Of a stretch of 64,000 nucleotides of DNA, positions 45,607 through 59,768 are shown one piece after another; within the stretch, counting starts at the first letter, position 1; each line of letters starts with the position of its first letter. The stretch is taken from positions 2,976,001 through 3,040,000 of the forward strand of contig CAVXGU010000003.1 of NCBI GenBank assembly GCA_963761615.1. The letters are read 5' to 3'. Source of the stretch: CAVXGU01 sp963761615 (GTDB taxonomy: Bacteria; Acidobacteriota; Vicinamibacteria; Vicinamibacterales; CAVVIG01). The notes beneath the pieces were generated by a model, which saw nothing but the letters and a program-made list of their open reading frames with translations, was not told where the DNA came from and searched no databases. A program made the position numbers and the translations under genes.

Positions 45607-46647
45607 ATGCATCCCGATCTCGAGCAGGCCATAGAGTTCCATCAGGCGATCGTCGCGGAAGGCAGCAAGGCCCTGGTCGGGTACGACACGGCCAAGGCGC
45701 TCGCCAACGTCGTCCTCTTGTCCGAGATTCCGACGACCTACGACAAGAAGGAGCAGCGCCAGGTGAACGCCGGGAACCTCCTGCTCCGCGGCGTTCCGGG
45801 CGTGGGCAAGACGTTCTTCGGCGTCATTCTCGCGGCGATCAGCAACGCCAAGTTCGTGCGGCTCCAGGGCCGCGCCGACCTGCAGCCGACCGAGGTCGTC
45901 GGCTTCCAGATGATCAACCCGGCGACGGGCGTGCTCATGACCGAGTTCGGCCCCCTCGCCTCGGCCGAGGTCATCCTGCTCGACGAGATCAACCGGATTC
46001 CGCTCAAGTCGCAGAGCGCGTTCCTCGAAGGGCTGCAGGACCGCACGGTGACCGTCGGAAACCAGACGTACGAGCTGCCCGCGTTCAGCTTCGCCATCGC
46101 GACAATGAACCCCGTGGAGCTCGGGCAGGGCACGTTCCCGCTGTCGGAGGCCGCGACCGATCGCTTCGCGATCATGGTGAACATCGGCTACCTGCCCCCC
46201 GAGGAGGAAGCCAAGCTCGTCAACTTCGACTTCAAACGCGTGCGGCTGAATCCGCTCATGCAGAAGGAGCGGATCATCGAGCTCCGCGCCGCGATCAACC
46301 GCGAGGTGTTCCTGCACGAGCGCCTCGGCCTCTACATCCAGCGGCTGGTGGCTGCGACGCGGCCGTACAACCCGGACACCGACTGGCACGTGCGGTCGCC
46401 GTCCGAGCTGGTCGAGCACGGCGTCGATCTCGGCGCGTCGCCCCGCGCGATCATCTGCTGGGGGCGCCTGGCGAAGGTCTGGGCCCTGCTCGCCCACCAC
46501 CGCACCGAGGTCTACCCGGAGGACATCCAGGAGCTGGCGCCCTACGTGCTCACCCACCGCATCTGGCTCGGTCCGCACGCGGCCGCGCACGGGCTCACGC
46601 AGGAGTCGGTCATCCGCGACGTCATCGAGCGGGTTCCCGTTCCATGA
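45607..46647 (+). CDS. MoxR-family AAA+ ATPase
   Basis: 346 residues. Walker A RGVPGVGKTF (61-70), Walker B VILLDEINRIPLKSQSAFLEGLQDRTVTV, sensor 1 FAIATMNPVELGQGTFPLSEAATDRF, and a C-terminal lid domain. This is the usual MoxR chaperone that activates VWA-domain partners. It is the first gene of an operon with DUF58 (4-base overlap), two unknown membrane proteins and a VWA protein, the standard Bat/MoxR set-up in which the ATPase remodels a metal- or envelope-related target. The substrate is not known. Confidence 0.9.
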   Translation: MHPDLEQAIEFHQAIVAEGSKALVGYDTAKALANVVLLSEIPTTYDKKEQRQVNAGNLLLRGVPGVGKTFFGVILAAISNAKFVRLQGRADLQPTEVVGFQMINPATGVLMTEFGPLASAEVILLDEINRIPLKSQSAFLEGLQDRTVTVGNQTYELPAFSFAIATMNPVELGQGTFPLSEAATDRFAIMVNIGYLPPEEEAKLVNFDFKRVRLNPLMQKERIIELRAAINREVFLHERLGLYIQRLVAATRPYNPDTDWHVRSPSELVEHGVDLGASPRAIICWGRLAKVWALLAHHRTEVYPEDIQELAPYVLTHRIWLGPHAAAHGLTQESVIRDVIERVPVP

Positions 46648-47582
46648 GAACGCGCGAGATCTTCGACCGGGACGCGACGTCGGACGTCCCGCTCGTCAGC
46701 CTCTCGGACCTGTCGGAAGTCGAGCTCCTCATCCTGAAGCGCATGAAGGAATACACGATGGGTGAGCACGCGAGCCTCTTCCGGGGCTCGGGCTTCGACT
46801 TCGTGGGCCTGCGCGACTGGCAGGCCGGCGATCGCATGTCGCAGATCGACTGGCCGCAGTCGACGCTGACCAACTTCAGCCCGATGGTCGTGCGGGAGTT
46901 CGAGCAGCCGAGTACCGCGCCGGTCGTCGCCGTCGCCGATCGGTCGCTCTCGACGCGCTGCGGCAGCCACGGCGTGTCGATCGCGGCCGCCGTCGCGCGC
47001 GCGATCGGCACCGTGGGCCTCTCGGCGGTCTTCTTCCAGGACATGTTCGGCCTGATCAGCTTCGACGCCGGGTTCCGCCAGCTCCTCGCCGTGCGTCCGC
47101 GCATCGGCAAGAGCCAGGTCATCCACTGCCTCGACGCCTACACGACCGGCCGCGGCATGCTGGAAGTCAAGTCCGCGGACAGCCTCAGCATGTCCATCGC
47201 GGGATTCCTGCGGAAAACGTCGCTCGTGCCGGTGATCTCCGACTTCCTCTTCGACGATGCGTCGGAGGCGATTCGGGAGCTCTCGCTGGTCAACTCGACC
47301 CACGACGTCTTTCTGGTCCTCGTCGACAGTGCGTTCGCCTTCGATCTGCCGCCGGTCTCGGCGGGCTGGGTCGAGGCCTTCGACGTCGAGACGGGGCGTT
47401 CGCGCCTGGTCTCGCGCCGCACGCTGCGCGGCCTGGCCGAGCGGGCACGGCGCTGGCAGGCGGAGGTCGAGCAGACGGCGAAGGCGGACGGCCTCGACGT
47501 GCTCCGGCTCGGCTTGGACGAGGCGAAGAACGCGGTGTCAATCACGGAGTTCATCGCCGAGCGGCGGCTGCGCAAGCGTTAG
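46644..47582 (+). CDS. DUF58 domain protein
   Basis: 312 residues overlapping the MoxR stop. The FRGSGFDFVGLRDWQAGDRMSQIDWPQS segment (about 48-75) is the DUF58 signature (usually R-x-Y-x-x-GD-x-x-R-x-I-x-W), here somewhat altered. The later VAVADRSLSTRCGS and the VPVISDFLF and FLVLVDSAFAF strands match its VWA-like fold, with DRSLS in the place of the metal site. DUF58 proteins partner MoxR ATPases. It is followed by 662 bases without a gene, filled by a tandem repeat. Confidence 0.85.
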   Translation: MRTREIFDRDATSDVPLVSLSDLSEVELLILKRMKEYTMGEHASLFRGSGFDFVGLRDWQAGDRMSQIDWPQSTLTNFSPMVVREFEQPSTAPVVAVADRSLSTRCGSHGVSIAAAVARAIGTVGLSAVFFQDMFGLISFDAGFRQLLAVRPRIGKSQVIHCLDAYTTGRGMLEVKSADSLSMSIAGFLRKTSLVPVISDFLFDDASEAIRELSLVNSTHDVFLVLVDSAFAFDLPPVSAGWVEAFDVETGRSRLVSRRTLRGLAERARRWQAEVEQTAKADGLDVLRLGLDEAKNAVSITEFIAERRLRKR

Positions 47583-47627
47583 CGGACGGGTGGGCTCGGC
47601 AGGTCGGACTGGCTCTGGCCCCGCTGG

Positions 47628-48233
47628 CAGTGAGGGACGCGAGCGCCTGCGGCCATGCGAGCCCGAGGACATGGGGATCCCAGGGCGAGCGTCGGCGTCA
47701 GTTCGCGGCGGGGGTGGGGCCCCGCCGCCAGTGAGGGACGCGAGCGCCTGCGACCATGCGAGCCCGAGGACATGGGGATCCGAGGGCAAGCGTCGGCGTC
47801 AGTTCGCGGCGGGGGTGGGGCCCCGCCGCCAGTGAGGGACGCGAGCGCCTGCGGCCATGCGAGCCAGAGGACATGGGGATCCCAGGGCGAGCGTCGGCGT
47901 CAGTTCGCGGCGGGGGTGGGGCCTCGCCGCCAGTGAGGGACGCGAGCGCCTGCGACCATGCGAGCCCGAGGACATGGGGATCCGAGGGCGAGCGTCGGCG
48001 TCAGTTCGCGGCGGGGGTGGAGCCCCGCCGCCAGTGAGGGACGCGAGCGCCTGCGGCCATGCGAGCCCGAGGACATGGGGATCCGAGGGCGAGCGTCGGC
48101 GTCAGTTCGCGGCGGGGGTGGGGCCTCGCCGCCAGTGAGGGACGCGAGCGCCTGCGGCCATGCGAGCCCGAGGACATGGGGATCCGAGGGCGAGCGTCGG
48201 CGTCAGTTCGCGGCGGGGGTGGGGCCCCGCCGC
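47628..48233 (+). repeat. Six tandem copies of a 101-bp repeat
   Basis: Six head-to-tail units of exactly 101 bases begin at 47628, 47729, 47830, 47931, 48032 and 48133, each starting CAGTGAGGGACGCG. Units differ at a few positions (GCGGCC or GCGACC; GATCCCAG or GATCCGAG; GGGGCCCC, GGGGCCTC or GGAGCCCC). The 3' part of each holds GGCGGGG and CCCCGCC, which can fold into a hairpin. Because 101 is not divisible by 3 all three frames are traversed and each is stopped at TGA of CAGTGA. I do not think it encodes protein. It lies inside the MoxR operon, 11 bases before the next gene. Confidence 0.92.
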
Positions 48234-48244
48234 CAGTGATAGAT

Positions 48245-49481
48245 ATGACCATGACGATGATGCGGCGTGCAGCATGGTTGCTGGCGGGGGCGGCGCTCCT
48301 GGCGCCGCGGGTGGCGGCGGCGCAGGGCCGAGGCGGCCCGGCACCGGCGACTCCGCCCGGGGACACGGTGACGGTGGATCCGATCACGTGCTGGTGGCGA
48401 ACGAGCACGCCCAGCATTCACGTCGGCGAGCGGTTCCAGGTCGTCCTCACCTGCTCGGTGGTCGACGCCGAGACGGTCACGGTGCTGCCCGACCAGTCCG
48501 GCCTCGAGCCGAGCGTGATCCAGTTCCCGCCCTTCGAGGTGCTCGGGGGGACGCACAACACCGACCTGCGCGCCGACGGGCACCGGTTCTTCCAGTACCC
48601 GGTACACGCTCCGGCTGATCAACGAGGCCGAGTTCGACGCGGACGTGCCGCTGCCGAACATCTCGCTCACCTACCGCGTGCGCAGCATGACGGGCGGCGA
48701 GGCCGTGGACAGCCGCGAGCACGAGTACGACCTGCCGCCGATGCACGTCCACGTCCAGTCGCTCGTGCCGCGCGACGCGAACAACATCCGGGACAGCGTC
48801 CACGAGACCTTCGCCGACGTCGAGGCCGTGTCGTTCCGCGCCGACGCGCTGGTGGTCGTCGGCGGCGTCTGCTTCGCCCTCGCGGCGGCATTCGTGCTGC
48901 TCGGCGGCGTCCGGCTGGCCCGCGGTGTCCGGCCGCAGGTCAAGGCGGCCGACCGCCTGCTGGCGGACCAGCGCGTGCTCGCCGGCGTCGCCGGCGAACT
49001 GACCGAGATCCGCCGCGCGCGGGATCAGGGCGGCTGGACCGACGAGCTCGCCGGCCGGGCGCTGGCGGCCCTCCGCATCGCGGCCGGATACGTGCTGGAT
49101 CAGCGCGCCAGCCAGCAGCCCGCGCAGGCGGGTGCGGCGGCGCGTGAAGGCGCACTCTCGGTCGCCGGCGGCCGCCTGGGCGGCCGCACGATCGACGTGT
49201 CCGGCTCCGCGACGGCCGAGACGCTCGCCCGGGCCCTCAAGGCGCACGGGCCGGTCGCGCCCAGGCCCGGGCGCCTGCCCCTCATCGAATCGCTCCAGCA
49301 CGCGTTCGCCGCCTTCAACGCCGCGCGGTACGGGCGCGGGGGCGAGCTGGACACCGAGAAACTGGACGAAGCGCTCAACGCGGGCGACGAGGCGGTCGCC
49401 GCCCTGCGCAAGGAGCACACGCCGGTCGCGCGGGCCATTCGCGCGATCACCTCGCGGCGACAGACGGAGGCGCGTTCATGA
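48245..49481 (+). CDS. BatD-like secreted/membrane protein of the MoxR operon, with +1 frameshift
   Basis: 411 residues after repair. Several in-frame ATGs between 48245 and 48260 could start it; a signal peptide follows (AAWLLAGAALLAPRVAAAQ). Beta-rich N-terminal part: PSIHVGERFQVVLTCSVVDAETVTVLPDQ resembles the Ig-like modules of BatD. The frame slips at RFFQY; deleting one C at GTACCC (48595-48600) gives RYTLRLINEAEFDADVPLPNISLTYRV. A membrane helix (ADALVVVGGVCFALAAAFVLLGG) and a helical cytoplasmic part (about 230-411) follow. Function unknown; the position suggests a scaffold for the VWA and ATPase partners. Confidence 0.65.
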
Positions 49482-50177
49482 AGACCGTGTTCGGGCACTT
49501 CACGGCGGCCGTGCTGCTGGCCCTGGTCGGCTTCGCCTTCTGGACCGTGGGCCATGCGGAGCGCCGGATCGCCGAAACCGACCAGGAGTTGCTGACGCTG
49601 AACTTCCGCCCGGTCGAGTCCGACGCGGCCGCGCTCACCTCGGCCATCGCCCTCGCCGGCCGCACGCCCGTGCTCGGCAGCGATCTCACCGCCGCCGCCG
49701 CCCACGCGAAGGGGCTCGCGGGGTACTGGCTCGCGCGCTACCAGGAGCTGGAGCCGAAGCGCGACGCCGCCGGCTCGGTGGTCGAGACCGACCCCCGCCA
49801 GCTGCTGCTCTCGGCGGACGCCGCGTTCCGGACGGCGCAGGCGCAGAAGACGGACCGCGAGACGCTCGTGCACGCCTACGAGGGGATCATGACGGACTAT
49901 GCCGACGTGCTCCGCCTCGACGGATCGAACATCGACGCCGCGTACAACTACGAGTACGTCGTCCGCCTTCGCGACGCCGCCGCCAAGCCCGCGCCCAAGG
50001 GCGCCAAGGAAGCGGCCCCGCCGAAGACGCCCACGCTGCACGGCGTGCCCGGCGGCCCGCCCCAGGACATCAACATGGGCGACTTCAAGAATCGTCGTGC
50101 CCAAGAGCATGCAGGAGCGGGAGCAACAGGAGGAGGTCGAGCCGGGCGGACAGACCGCCAGGCCCCGCCGCGGCTGA
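49478..50177 (+). CDS. Membrane-anchored helical protein of the MoxR operon, with +1 frameshift
   Basis: 232 residues after repair. Starts ATG 49478, overlapping the previous stop by four bases. One N-terminal anchor (FTAAVLLALVGFAFWTVG), then a helical region with TPR-like spacing (ALTSAIALAGRTPVLGSDL, GLAGYWLARYQELEP, LLSADAAFRTAQAQKTD, YEGIMTDYADVLRLDGSNIDAAYNYEYV), similar to BatE/BatC-type TPR members. A Pro/Lys-rich linker leads to the frameshift: GDFK should continue IVVPKSMQEREQQEEVEPGG; one A of GAATC at 50089-50093 is extra. Function unknown. Confidence 0.62.
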
Positions 50178-50186
50178 GCGTTCCTC

Positions 50187-51289
50187 ATGGCAAGACTGCT
50201 GCCGCAGATCGACTTCGGCTCGCTCAGCTTCGAGCAGCCGCAGTACCTGTGGCTGCTCGCCGTCCCCGCCGTCCTGCTGATCCTGTGGACCTGGCAGGCC
50301 CGGCGGCGGTGGCGTGACGCGGCACGCTTCCGCGCCGAGCGCCGCCTGCCCGTGCGCGAGCGGATCCCGTTCTTCGGCGGCCTGCTCTTCTGGCTCTGCC
50401 TGATCCCCGCCGTCGCGTCCCTGGCTCTCGCCGTGGCGCGGCCGGTCGCGGCGGTCTCCTTCGTCCGGACGGCCGGCGTGGACCTGGTGATCCTGCAGGA
50501 CGGGTCGGCGTCGATGCACACGCCCGACGTCCCGGGAAACCGCTGGCAGCGGTCGATGACGTTCCTCCGCGTGCTCGGCGACTCGCTGCGGTGGACGGAC
50601 GACCGCGTCGCGATGGCCCTCTTCGCGCACATCGCCGCGCCCCAGATCCGCCTGACGAACGACCCCAACACCTACTTCTTCTTCCTCGATCACCTGAAGG
50701 AGTCGCCGTTCCCGCTCGACGACGACACGACGTGGGACACCAACATCGAGCTGGGCATCCACTGGGGCCTGCGCGTGATCGAGAAGGATCAGGGAGATCA
50801 ACGGGCGCTCGCCCAACTCGAAGGGCTTCCTCCTGATCTCCGACGGGCAGTCGTGGAGCGGCGAGGTCGCGCACTCCCTGGCCGACGCCCGGCGCCAGGG
50901 CATCCCGGTCTATGTGGTCGGCGTCGGCACGACCGTGGGTGGCATCATCCCCGATGCGCCGCAGCCGTCGTGGATGCCGCCCAAGCCTCCATCCAACATC
51001 CACTCGTCGCTCGACCGCAAATCGCTGATGGCGATCGCCACGGCCGGCGGCGGCGAGTACTTCGAGCTGGATCGGCAGGGCGACCGGGAGATCGCGAACC
51101 AGGTGATCAGCAGCCTGCGCCGCCGATCCGGGACGCTCGGCCTGCAGTCGACGACAGAGCCGCTCTACTGGCGGTGTCTGGCCGCGGCCGGGGTCTTCAT
51201 CGCGCTCGGCACGCTCCTGCTCCGGGAGCGCGGCGAGCTGTGGATCCAGCTCGCCGGTATCGCGGCGACGCTGGCCATCATCGGGACGC

Positions 51290-51300
<11 letters not shown>
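50187..51300 (+). CDS. VWA-domain membrane protein (BatA-like), with +1 frameshift
   Basis: 370 residues after repair. Two N-terminal helices (YLWLLAVPAVLLILWTW, GGLLFWLCLIPAVASLALAVA) as in BatA, then a VWA domain with metal site LVILQDGSASM (Asp105, Ser107, Ser109) and later TTWDTNIELGIHWGL. The frame slips at IEKD; the downstream frame reads REINGRSPNSKGFLLISDGQSWSG, so one base next to GATC 50787-50790 is extra. A C-terminal helix (LYWRCLAAAGVFIALGTLLL) closes it. Binds divalent metal and is likely the functional target of MoxR. It ends convergent with, and overlapping 11 bases of, the helicase gene. Confidence 0.82.
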
Positions 51301-55571
<4,271 letters not shown>

Positions 55572-55635
55572 GGACGGGACGGACCTCCAGAATACCCGAT
55601 GGCACGAGTCCCGGCGCTCGCGCCTGCGACGCCTG

Positions 55636-57789
55636 ATGGATACTAGGGCGCAGATGTCACGTCGAGCCGGATTTGCCGCCGTCCTGGCCGCCTGCACAGC
55701 CCTCGGCCTGATCACGCTCGCGGCGCAGAGCCGCCTGCCGGGCATGCCGGGTTACGACGAGTACACCCGGCTCGCGCGGGCGATCCCGGCCTCCTGGACG
55801 AGCGGCGCGCGCACCGCGACCTGGGACGCCGACAGCCGCTCGTTCACTTATCGCGCCGGGGACCGCGTCTACCGGTTCGACGTCGAGAGCGGCCGCGCGA
55901 CCGAGATCGAGCGGCCGGCGCCGAGCCGCCCGCCGGGAGCGCTGCCGCCGCCCGCCCGCGGCCGGCAGTACGAGTCGGCCACCTCGCCCGACGGACGGGA
56001 GACCGCCTTCTATCGCGATCGCAACCTCTGGCTGCGCGACGAGTCCAGCGAGCGCCCGATCACGACCGACGGGAGCGAGGAAACGCGGATCAAGTCCGGC
56101 ACGGCGAGCTGGGTGTACGGCGAGGAGCTCGATCAACCGACGGCGATCTGGTGGTCGCCCGACAGCCGCCGGGTCGCCTTCTACCGGTTCGACGAACGCG
56201 CCGTGTCCGACTATTACGTGCCGCTCCACCAAACCGCCCTCCTGGACACCATCGACCGCGAGGCCTATCCCACGGCCGGCTCGCCGAACCCGGTGGTCGA
56301 TCTCATGATCTACGACGTGGCGACGGGCCGCACGGTCCGGCTGGACGCCAGGAACGGCGGGCCCTCCGATGGCGACGTGGTCGGGTACTACCTCTATCAC
56401 GTGCGCTGGTCTCCGGACGGGAGCGAGCTGCTGTTCGATCGCACCAACCGCCGTCAGAACGTCATGGAGCTCGCGGCCGCGAATCCGGAGACAGGGGCGT
56501 GCCGCACGATCATTCGCGAGTCGTGGCCGGCGAGCTGGACCGAGAATCATCCACCGATGTACTTCCTGGCCGACGGCCACCGATTCGTCTGGAGGTCGGA
56601 GCGGAACGGCTGGGCCAATCTGTATCTCTACGACCTCTCGGGGCGTCTGATCGCGCCCCTCACGCGGTCGACGTCGTTCGATGCCGGCGATCTCGTGCGC
56701 ATCGACGAGGCACACGGGCGCCTCTTCTACCTCGCGCGCGACGGCGACAACTACATGAAACGCCAACTGCACCGCGTCGATCTCGACGGCAGGCACGACG
56801 TGCGGCTGACCGACGCCGCCTTCGATCACGAGGTCGGCCACTGCGAGCCCAACGCGGTGCCGGTGCCGCGGACCGACCCGCGGGGGCCCTGCGGCATCTC
56901 GCCCGACGGCCGCTACTTCGTCGACGTGTACGAGACGCACGACGTACCGCCGTCCACGCGGGTTGCGAACGCCAGGACCGGGCGGACCGTGGCGCCGGTC
57001 GCCTCCGGGGACGCCAGCGGTCTGGCCGCGCTCGACGTCCGTCCGACCGAGATGTTCACATTCCGGTCTGCCGACGGCGTGACCACGCTGCAGGGGCTCC
57101 TTCGCTTCCCGCCGCACTTCGATCCGTCGCGGAGATATCCGCTCCTGCTCGACGTGTACGCCGGCCCGGAACTGGACGACCTGACGGCCGACGAGTCGTT
57201 CACGCCCCCGAGCGCGACCACGGCCTTCGGCTTCCTGATCGCGACGATGAGCACGCGCGGCGCGCCGGGCCTGGGCAAGCGGACGCACGACGAGCTCTAT
57301 CTGAAGCTCGGGCGCACCGAGATCGACGACCTCGCGGCGGGCGTCAAGGCCCTGGACGCACGGCCCTACGTCGACGCGTCCCGGGTGGGGATCTACGGCA
57401 CGTCCTACGGCGGATACGCGGCCCTGCTCGCCGTCCTTCGCTACCCGGATCTCTTCGACGCCGCGTCGGCGTCCTCCCCCGTGACGGCCTGGCAGAACTA
57501 CGACACGATCTACACGGAGCGCTACATGTGGACGCCGCAGGGCAACCGCGACGGCTACACGGCCGGGAGCGCGCTGACCTACGCCGCGAGCCTCCGGCAT
57601 CCGCTGCTGCTCTACTACGGCACGGCCGACAACAACGTCCACCCGTCGAACACGCTGCAGCTCGTGCAGGCGCTGCAGGACGCCGGCCGCAGCTACGACC
57701 TGCAGGTCGGTCCCGACCTGGGACACTCGGGTGTCGACAGGGACCGGATGCTCGAGTTCTTCATCGACGCCCTCGGGGAAAAGCGGTGA
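55636..57789 (+). CDS. Secreted prolyl oligopeptidase-family dipeptidyl peptidase (DPP-IV-like)
   Basis: 717 residues with signal peptide (FAAVLAACTALGLITLAAQ). An N-terminal beta-propeller (about 45-480) includes GEELDQPTAIWWSPDSRRVAF, in which the Glu pair position E-E matches the DPP-IV substrate-amino-group motif. The C-terminal alpha/beta hydrolase has Ser590 in GTSYGGYAA, Asp665 in GTADNNVH and His697 in LGHSG. It should cleave X-Pro or X-Ala dipeptides from peptides in the periplasm or outside. Start at ATG 55636 or 55654 cannot be separated by sequence. It lies divergent from the helicase; the dehydrogenase gene follows after a repeat. Confidence 0.88.
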   Translation: MDTRAQMSRRAGFAAVLAACTALGLITLAAQSRLPGMPGYDEYTRLARAIPASWTSGARTATWDADSRSFTYRAGDRVYRFDVESGRATEIERPAPSRPPGALPPPARGRQYESATSPDGRETAFYRDRNLWLRDESSERPITTDGSEETRIKSGTASWVYGEELDQPTAIWWSPDSRRVAFYRFDERAVSDYYVPLHQTALLDTIDREAYPTAGSPNPVVDLMIYDVATGRTVRLDARNGGPSDGDVVGYYLYHVRWSPDGSELLFDRTNRRQNVMELAAANPETGACRTIIRESWPASWTENHPPMYFLADGHRFVWRSERNGWANLYLYDLSGRLIAPLTRSTSFDAGDLVRIDEAHGRLFYLARDGDNYMKRQLHRVDLDGRHDVRLTDAAFDHEVGHCEPNAVPVPRTDPRGPCGISPDGRYFVDVYETHDVPPSTRVANARTGRTVAPVASGDASGLAALDVRPTEMFTFRSADGVTTLQGLLRFPPHFDPSRRYPLLLDVYAGPELDDLTADESFTPPSATTAFGFLIATMSTRGAPGLGKRTHDELYLKLGRTEIDDLAAGVKALDARPYVDASRVGIYGTSYGGYAALLAVLRYPDLFDAASASSPVTAWQNYDTIYTERYMWTPQGNRDGYTAGSALTYAASLRHPLLLYYGTADNNVHPSNTLQLVQALQDAGRSYDLQVGPDLGHSGVDRDRMLEFFIDALGEKR

Positions 57790-57807
57790 AGAGCGGGATA
57801 GGCGTCG

Positions 57808-57902
57808 GGCTCTGGGCTCTCGGCTCTCGGGCAGATCACGACTGCAACGGAACAGCGTCGCGGGCCGAGAGCCGGAAGCCCAGAGCCGAGAGCCGGAAGC
57901 CC
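57808..57902 (+). repeat. Inverted plus direct repeat between peptidase and dehydrogenase genes
   Basis: 57808-57830 and 57865-57887 are inverted copies matching at 21 of 23 positions and could form a long hairpin with a 34-base loop. The right arm contains a 17-base unit (CCGAGAGCCGGAAGCCC) repeated at 57865 and 57886. It fills most of the gap and ends 20 bases before the start codon of the next gene, so it may end transcription or modulate translation. Confidence 0.7.
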
Positions 57903-57922
57903 GGAGCCCGAGAGGAGACGCC

Positions 57923-59768
57923 ATGATGCGATCCACCACGACGACGCTTGCGGCCGCCGTCCTGTTCGCGGCCACCGGCGCCGCGGCGCAGTCGCCGGCT
58001 CCCGACGGCGCGGCGCTCTTCCAGACGCACTGCGCCACGTGCCACAACGGCGACGCGGCGTCACGGGCGCCCACGCCCGACGCGCTGCGCGGACTCGCGC
58101 CGACGGCGATCGTCCAGGCCCTCACCGACGGGGCGATGCGCTATCAGGGGTATTCCCTCAGCGGCGCCGAGCGCCGGGCGATTGCCGAAGCCCTCACCGG
58201 CAGACCGCTCGAAGGCGACCCCGTGGGCGACACGCAGGGGCGCTGCGCCTCGAACCCGTCGCTCTCCGACCCGCTCTCCGGACCGCGCTGGATTGGCTGG
58301 AGCCCGACGGCGGCGAACACGCACTTCCAGCCCGGCGACGCCGCCGGACTCACGGCTGCCGACGTCCCGCACCTGACGCTCAAGTGGGCGTTCGGCTTCC
58401 CCGACACCACGTCGGCCTGGTCGCAGCCGACGGTGGCCGCCGGCCGCGTCTTCGTCGGCAGCCAGGCGGGCTACGTCTACTCGCTCGATGCGGCCACGGG
58501 ATGCAGCTACTGGACCTACACCGCGAAGGCCGGCGTGCGGTCCGCGCTCTCGATTCGGAGGGCTCCCGTCGGGCGGCTACGCCGCGTACTTCTCCGACAT
58601 GACTGGCAACGTGTACGCCATCGATGCCGCCACCGGGCGCGAGATCTGGACGACGCACGTCGAGGACCACCCGCTCGTCCGCCTCACGGGGTCGCCGACG
58701 CTGTACGACGGCCGCCTCTACGTCCCCGTCTCGTCCTACGAGGAGAGCCAGTCGCTCGGCGGCACGCCGGGCTACGTCTGCTGCACGTTCCGCGGCAGCC
58801 TCGTCGCCCTCGACGCGGCCACGGGGCGGCAGATCTGGAAGTCGTACATGATTCCCGGCGAGCCGGCGCGTACGACGCTCCCCGACGGCACGGCGGTCTT
58901 CGGTCCGGCGGGCGGCGCCATCTGGGCCGCGCCGACAATCGATCCCAGGCGCCGCGCGATCTATCTCGGCGTCGGCAACAGCTACAGCGGACCGCAGGCC
59001 GAAACGACCGACGCCGTCGTCGCGTTGGATCTCGACACCGGACGCGTCCGCTGGGCGCAGCCCGTCACGCCCGACGACCTGTACGGCTGCCGCCCGGGCA
59101 TGCCCAACTGCAACCCGACGCGCGGACCGGACTACGACTTCGGATCGTCGCCGGCGCTCGTCACGACCGCCGACGGGAAGGACCTCATCGTCATCGGCCA
59201 GAAATCGGGTGTCGCCTACGCAATGGACCCGGACCGGAACGGCGCCGTGATCTGGCAGTACGCGGCCGGCCGCGGCAGCGCGCTCGGCGGCATCGAATGG
59301 GGCCTGGCGACCGACGGCGCGCACGCGTACATCCCCGTGTCGGACATCGTCCTCCCGGATCCCGGCGGCCTGCACGCCGTCGACCTGAAGACCGGCGCGC
59401 GCGCGTGGTTCACCCCGCCGCCGCCGCTGCTCTGCGGGGCAGCCAGGCGCGGATGCAACGGCGCGCAGTCGGCGGCGGTCACCGTGATTCCGGGCGTCGT
59501 GTTCTCGGGTTCGAACGACGGCGGGCTCCGCGCCTACGCAGCGAAGGACGGCGTCGTGATCTGGACCTTCGATACGAACCGCACGTTCCGGACGGTGAAC
59601 GGCGTGGAGGCCAACGGCGGATCGATCATCGGGCCGGCGCCCACCGTGGCCGGGGGCATGCTCTTCGCGAACTCCGGCTACGGCGCCTTCGGGAGCCGGT
59701 ACGGGAACGTTCTCCTCGCCTTCGGCGTGGACCGGGCACAGGAGGGCGCTACGCCACCGTCACCTTGA
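57923..59768 (+). CDS. Cytochrome c-fused PQQ-dependent dehydrogenase-like protein, with +1 frameshift
   Basis: 614 residues after repair. Signal peptide (TTLAAAVLFAATGAAAQ), then an N-terminal class I cytochrome c domain (C37ATCH41) of about 75 residues, then a PQQ-type beta-propeller: VFVGSQAGYVYSLDAATG, NVYAIDAATGREIWTT, GSLVALDAATGRQIWKSY, AVVALDLDTGRVRWAQ. The frame slips at RSALSI; removing one T of GATTC at 58552-58556 gives GGLPSGGYAAYFSDM. A vicinal CC pair (VCCTF) like that of alcohol dehydrogenases is present. Substrate unknown; electrons could pass to the fused haem. The 3' end overlaps a convergent gene by 20 bases. Confidence 0.78.

Noticed and set aside
47628..48233. CRISPR array
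   Set aside because: Units are continuous 101-bp tandem copies with no unique spacers and no cas genes nearby.
47655..48239. Series of 93-codon frames through the tandem repeats on both strands
   Set aside because: They recur every 101 bases in all frames because of the repeat period, and have no ribosome sites; not protein genes.
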